From assembly GCF_000768705.1 (NCBI RefSeq), contig NZ_AVPJ01000005.1, positions 124,001-188,000 on the forward strand: a stretch of 64,000 nucleotides of DNA. Direction: 5' to 3'. Under the pieces are notes generated by a model. The model was given only the letters and a program-made list of their open reading frames with translations. It did not search any database and was not told the DNA's origin. The translations under genes were made by a program, and so were the position numbers. Below, in pieces: positions 60,993-64,000 of this stretch (position 1 is the first letter of the stretch; every line of letters starts with the position of its first letter). Source of the DNA: Knoellia sinensis KCTC 19936 (GTDB lineage: Bacteria; Actinomycetota; Actinomycetes; Actinomycetales; Dermatophilaceae).

Positions 60993-61094
60993 TCCCTGAC
61001 AGGCACACCTTGCGGCCCCGGGAATCCCGATTTCCGCGCGACCAGGCAGCGGACCCTTGGGTCCCCGCCCACCGCGTCTGGGAGGATTGCCCGC

Positions 61095-61958
61095 GTGACG
61101 GCTCAGGTTCTCGACGGCAAGGCGATTCTCGCGACGATCAAGGAGGAGCTGCGCGGTCGTGTCGCGGTCCTCGCAGAGCGCGGGATCACCCCCGGGCTCG
61201 GGACGGTGCTGGTGGGGGACGACCCGGGGAGCACGTGGTACGTCAACGCCAAGCACAAGGACTGCGCCGACATCGGCCTCTCCAGCATTCGCCGTGACCT
61301 GCCGGCGACCTCGACCCTCGACAACGTCCTCGAGGTTGTGCGCGAACTCAACGCCGACCCCGCGTGCACCGGCTTCCTCGTCCAGCAGCCGACCGGCCTC
61401 GACGAGAACCGCATCCTCGCGGAGGTCGACCCCACCAAGGACGTCGACGGGCTCCACCCCACCAACCTCGGCTGGCTCGTGCTCGGTCAGGAAGCCCCGC
61501 TGCCCTGCACTCCCGTCGGCTGCATCGAACTGCTTCGCCGCTTCAACGTCCCGATCGCAGGCGCCCGCGTGGTCGTCGTCGGTCGCGGCATCACGGTGGG
61601 CCGCCCCCTCTCGCTCATCCTCACCCGTCGCTCAGAGAACGCCACGGTCGTCCAGTGCCACACCGGCACCGTCGACCTCGCGGCCGAGGTCCGCCGCGCC
61701 GACATCGTCATCGCCGCCGCCGGCGTCCCCGGACTCATCACGGGCAACATGATCAAGCCCGGCGCAGCTGTCCTCGACGTCGGTGTGAGCCGCGTCGTGG
61801 AGGACGGCCGCTCCGTCATCGCCGGTGACGTCGCGGCCGACGTGGCCGAGGTCGCCGGCTGGGTGAGCCCCAACCCCGGTGGGGTCGGCCCCATGACCCG
61901 CGCCATGTTGCTCACCAACGTCGTCGAGATCGCCGAGAAGCTGGCCGGCCTCCGCTGA
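61095..61958 (+). CDS. folD: Methylenetetrahydrofolate dehydrogenase/cyclohydrolase
   Basis: 287 aa from GTG 61095; longer in-frame starts reach into the repeats and are rejected. FolD motifs: [24 protein letters not shown] with the catalytic Lys in YVNAKHK (family YVxxKxK), [13 protein letters not shown] (QxPLP variant: VQQPTGL), [23 protein letters not shown] and [11 protein letters not shown]. It interconverts methylene-, methenyl- and 10-formyl-THF and so supplies formyl groups to PurN and PurH. Confidence 0.95.
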   Translation: MTAQVLDGKAILATIKEELRGRVAVLAERGITPGLGTVLVGDDPGSTWYVNAKHKDCADIGLSSIRRDLPATSTLDNVLEVVRELNADPACTGFLVQQPTGLDENRILAEVDPTKDVDGLHPTNLGWLVLGQEAPLPCTPVGCIELLRRFNVPIAGARVVVVGRGITVGRPLSLILTRRSENATVVQCHTGTVDLAAEVRRADIVIAAAGVPGLITGNMIKPGAAVLDVGVSRVVEDGRSVIAGDVAADVAEVAGWVSPNPGGVGPMTRAMLLTNVVEIAEKLAGLR

Positions 61959-61977
61959 CCCGGCGCGGCCGCACGCA

Positions 61978-62015
61978 CGAGGCCCGTGTCCCCCAGGGAG
62001 GAGACACGGGCCTCG
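61978..62015. terminator. folD terminator hairpin
   Basis: 13-bp perfect stem CGAGGCCCGTGTC (61978-61990) with GACACGGGCCTCG (62003-62015), 12-nt loop, 20 bp after the folD stop. Immediately downstream is a second hairpin that faces the S8 peptidase gene. Confidence 0.85.
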
Positions 62016-62038
62016 GGTGTTGCGGCGAGCTCCCTTCA

Positions 62039-62086
62039 CAACGTCAGCGTCAACGGCGGTTCTAGCGACCGCTGACGCTGACGTTG
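62039..62086. terminator. S8 peptidase terminator hairpin
   Basis: CAACGTCAGCGTCA (62039-62052) pairs with TGACGCTGACGTTG (62073-62086), with further partial pairing (CGGCGGT against CGACCGC) inside. It lies 14 bp beyond the S8 peptidase stop on the minus strand. The inner part also contains a direct CGTCA repeat. Confidence 0.8.
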
Positions 62087-62099
62087 CGGAGGGGGCGGG

Positions 62100-63566
62100 T
62101 CACTTGGTGACGGCCGCCAGTGCGTCGATCAGGCCAGCGCCGTAGTAGCCGGAGCCACTGGCCTTGCCCTCACACGTCGCGTCGTTCACGCCGTCACGGT
62201 TGGCGTCGTAGAACTCCGGGCACGGCTGGGCGTTCGCCTCACGCTGGAGCGTCTTCACAGCCTGCTTCGCGTTCAGACCCATGTCGGTGCCACGAATCAA
62301 AGCCACCACACCCGCCGCGTGGGGCGAGGCCATCGAGGTGCCCTGCGAGAAGCCGTAGCCACCGTGGAGGACCGTCGAGAGGACGCGACCGTTCTTCGAC
62401 GGGGTGTCCGCCACGACACGCGAGTCACCACCGGGGGCAGCAACGTCGACGACGCCACGACCCCAGTTGGAGTAGAACGACTTCGCGGCCGTCGGGCCGA
62501 CCGACGACACGGTCACGGTGTTGCCGACCTCGGTGGGCATGTCGTAGCAGTGCTGGTCGGTGTCACGCGGCGTCGGCTCGGGCACGTTGTTGGGGCTGCC
62601 CTCGTCGTGGATCGGCTTGGACAGGTCCCAGGCCGAGTTGCCGGCGGCGGCGACGTTGACGACGTCCTTCTTCTCGCTGTACTTCAGCGCACGCTCCACG
62701 GCGAGGATCGCGGCCTTCTCGTCGAGCTCGGACTTGCACCAGAGGCCGTAGGGGTCGATGTAGTACGAGTTGTTCGTGACCTCCATGCCCTTCTCGGCAG
62801 CCCAGATGAAGCCACAGATGGCGTACTCCGGGTAGATGTAGCCGGCGTCCTCGACGACCTTGACGGACGCGAGCTTGACGTTCGGCGCGACGCCGATGAC
62901 GCCTTCACCGTTGCGGGCGGCGGCGATCGTGCCGGCGACGTGCGTGCCGTGCGACGAGGTGGTGGGCTGCCACGCCTTCGGGTCGGTGTTGGGCACACCG
63001 CGGTCGGTGCAGTCCACGGACTGCGAGGCGTCGACGTTGGCGGCGAGGTCGGGGTGGTCGGCCTCGATGCCGGAGTCAAGGACACCCACGGTGATGTCGC
63101 GGTTGCCATCGGTCACGAGGTGGGCCTTGTCGGCGCCGATCTGACGCATGTGCCACTGGTCCGCGAAGCGCGGCTCAAGGTTGTCGTCCCCTCCGGACGT
63201 GCCCGGGCCGAGGCCCTGGACGGTGCCGTCGGGCACGATGCCCTCGGACGGCACGTAGGCCTGCATCGCGCGGCTCGGGCCGGCGGCCACGATCCCCTTC
63301 GACGCGCGGACCTGGTCGTCGAACGTGTCGTCGCTCGCGGTGGCGATGACGACGCCGATCTGCGGCCACTCCTGGACGACGGTGCCGCCCGCGGCCTCGA
63401 TCGCGGCGACGGCCTTGTCGCTGCCCGTGCCGCCCTGGGCGACGACGAACGACGTCGGGGCGTCGAGTGGAGCGGCCCCGGCCGGCATGGCCATCGCGGT
63501 GGTGGCGACGGCGCACGTCGCGGTCGCGGCGATCACCGCAGCCTTCTTCATGAAGGTCGAATTCAC
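62100..63566 (-). CDS. Secreted subtilisin-like S8 serine peptidase
   Basis: 488 aa from GTG 63566, with GGAGGA five bases upstream; the longer frame to 63890 is rejected. A signal peptide (MKKAAVIAATATCAVATTAMAMPAGA) precedes an inhibitor-I9-like propeptide. The catalytic triad is complete: Asp in VGVLDSGIEADHPD, His in SHGTHVAGTIAAA, Ser in SQGTSMASPHAAGVV, with Asn in VVNVAAAGNSAW. The C-terminus (CPEFYDANRDGVNDATCEGKASGSGYYGAGLIDA) is the fervidolysin/subtilase end. It degrades extracellular protein. Confidence 0.93.
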   Translation of the reverse strand: MNSTFMKKAAVIAATATCAVATTAMAMPAGAAPLDAPTSFVVAQGGTGSDKAVAAIEAAGGTVVQEWPQIGVVIATASDDTFDDQVRASKGIVAAGPSRAMQAYVPSEGIVPDGTVQGLGPGTSGGDDNLEPRFADQWHMRQIGADKAHLVTDGNRDITVGVLDSGIEADHPDLAANVDASQSVDCTDRGVPNTDPKAWQPTTSSHGTHVAGTIAAARNGEGVIGVAPNVKLASVKVVEDAGYIYPEYAICGFIWAAEKGMEVTNNSYYIDPYGLWCKSELDEKAAILAVERALKYSEKKDVVNVAAAGNSAWDLSKPIHDEGSPNNVPEPTPRDTDQHCYDMPTEVGNTVTVSSVGPTAAKSFYSNWGRGVVDVAAPGGDSRVVADTPSKNGRVLSTVLHGGYGFSQGTSMASPHAAGVVALIRGTDMGLNAKQAVKTLQREANAQPCPEFYDANRDGVNDATCEGKASGSGYYGAGLIDALAAVTK

Positions 63567-63698
63567 GATTTCCTCCTGGTATCGGGCCACGTCGTCGTGA
63601 CCCCCGGAGCACCTTGCCAGTGCTCGCAGGGCGAGTCCAGAGATCTCACGAAATTTTGTGCAATCCATACCTTCGGGAGCCGAAGTGGCCCCGCACGG

Positions 63699-63750
63699 GC
63701 GAGCACACGGCATACAGGGCAAAGAATTTCGACGTATGCCGTGTGCTCGC
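63699..63750. terminator. Terminator-like hairpin of paired GTATGCC motifs
   Basis: GCGAGCACACGGCATAC (63699-63715) pairs perfectly over 17 bp with GTATGCCGTGTGCTCGC (63734-63750); loop 18 nt (63716-63733, containing AAAGAATTTC). It lies between the ATP-grasp fragment stop and the S8 peptidase start, both on the minus strand, so it terminates the former. This is the same type of paired motif as after sucD. Confidence 0.85.
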
Positions 63751-63769
63751 GTCGCGCTGCGCGCTCGCC

Positions 63770-64000
63770 TCAGAGCGTGGCGAGGCGCAGGTTCGTCAGC
63801 TCGGATCGGTAGTGCTTCCGGATCCCGACCTTGCGTTCGAGGTCGTCGATGATCGCCTTGGCGTAGTCGTGGCCATAGAGCTGCTGGCACGAACCCAGGC
63901 CGCCGGGGCTGAACACGTTGACCTCCATGAGCTTGTTGCCCACGATGTCGATGCCGACGAGGAACATTCCGTCCGCGACGAGCTTGGGCTGCACGGTCTC
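63770..64000 (-). CDS. ATP-grasp (glutathione-synthase-like) protein, 5' part outside window
   Basis: Only the C-terminal 76 or so codons are seen; the frame continues past the window edge. The end of the ATP-grasp fold is clear: LVADGMFLVGIDIVGNKLMEVNVFSPGGLGSC, where the Glu and Asn of MEVNVFSPGG coordinate Mg-ATP. The tail is IIDDLERKVGIRKHYRSELTNLRL. In many actinobacteria such genes are annotated as glutathione synthase, but the substrate of this family there is unsettled. Confidence 0.8.
   Translation of the reverse strand, partial: ETVQPKLVADGMFLVGIDIVGNKLMEVNVFSPGGLGSCQQLYGHDYAKAIIDDLERKVGIRKHYRSELTNLRLATL

Noticed and set aside
1-64000. tRNA or rRNA genes
   Set aside because: No cloverleaf-like stretches with TTCGANNC arms or rRNA-conserved blocks were found in the intergenic regions.

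Overview
The window is GC-rich (roughly 70%) with GTG starts, 1-8 bp start/stop overlaps and Ala/Arg-rich proteins, as expected for an actinobacterium. The gene content (13E12/DUF222-HNH endonuclease, PspC-domain kinase, LigD polymerase domain, perM between sucCD and purNH, CoxLMS-type hydroxylase) fits Micrococcales, most likely an Intrasporangiaceae-like genus; this placement is inference.

Layout. 1-3.3 kb: PspC-type stress genes with a two-component pair. 3.3-7.5 kb: quinone oxidoreductase and a molybdate cassette (HTH-TOBE regulator, modA, modB, modC). 7.5-11.3 kb: a family-5-like uracil-DNA glycosylase overlapping a LigD polymerase domain, then an HNH/DUF222 protein. 11.4-19.1 kb: PadR with two duplicated membrane proteins, pcrA, a MarR/DUF6069 pair, an M23 peptidase and a lipase-like hydrolase. 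19.3-27.9 kb: sucCD, an ECF sigma factor with its anti-sigma-like partner, perM, an aldo-keto reductase, purN, a ZTP riboswitch and purH. 28.2-29.3 kb: four tiny membrane proteins.

29.3-48.8 kb is one long minus-strand catabolic region: RutG-like pyrimidine permease, three-subunit molybdenum hydroxylase, CoxG-like protein, carbon-nitrogen hydrolase, hydantoinase A/B, NmrA-like oxidoreductase, nucleobase deaminase, CaiB CoA-transferase, carboxyltransferase, methyltransferase, carbamate kinase and a barbiturase/cyanurate-type ring-opening amidohydrolase. A VapBC pair sits inside it. About 7 kb further on (55.8-60.8 kb) a PucR regulator is divergent from a YlbF-like (DUF2877)/FdrA/YlbE (DUF1116) operon, the set found with carbamate kinase in the E. 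coli allantoin cluster. My reading is a combined oxidative pyrimidine (uracil to barbiturate to ureidomalonate) pathway that recovers the carbamoyl group as carbamoyl phosphate and ATP and turns the C3 part into malonyl-CoA/acetyl-CoA. The modABC cassette could supply the molybdenum. Between the two arms lie a cation/proton antiporter, a short SPFH protein, a second two-component system, a Gmad2/LysM protein and a frameshifted ArsB/SLC13-like permease. The window ends with folD, an S8 peptidase and an ATP-grasp fragment.

The whole window is also marked by a recurring motif, GTATGCC (extended form GTATGCCGTSCGCTCACC), counted by hand about 55 times on both strands where composition predicts about 6-7. 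It occurs inside genes, as inverted pairs forming terminator-like hairpins, and in tandem arrays (48.98-49.50 kb, 55.57-55.82 kb) with a second palindromic element centred on CCAATTGG or GAATTC. In distribution it resembles DNA uptake sequences, but its role is unknown.
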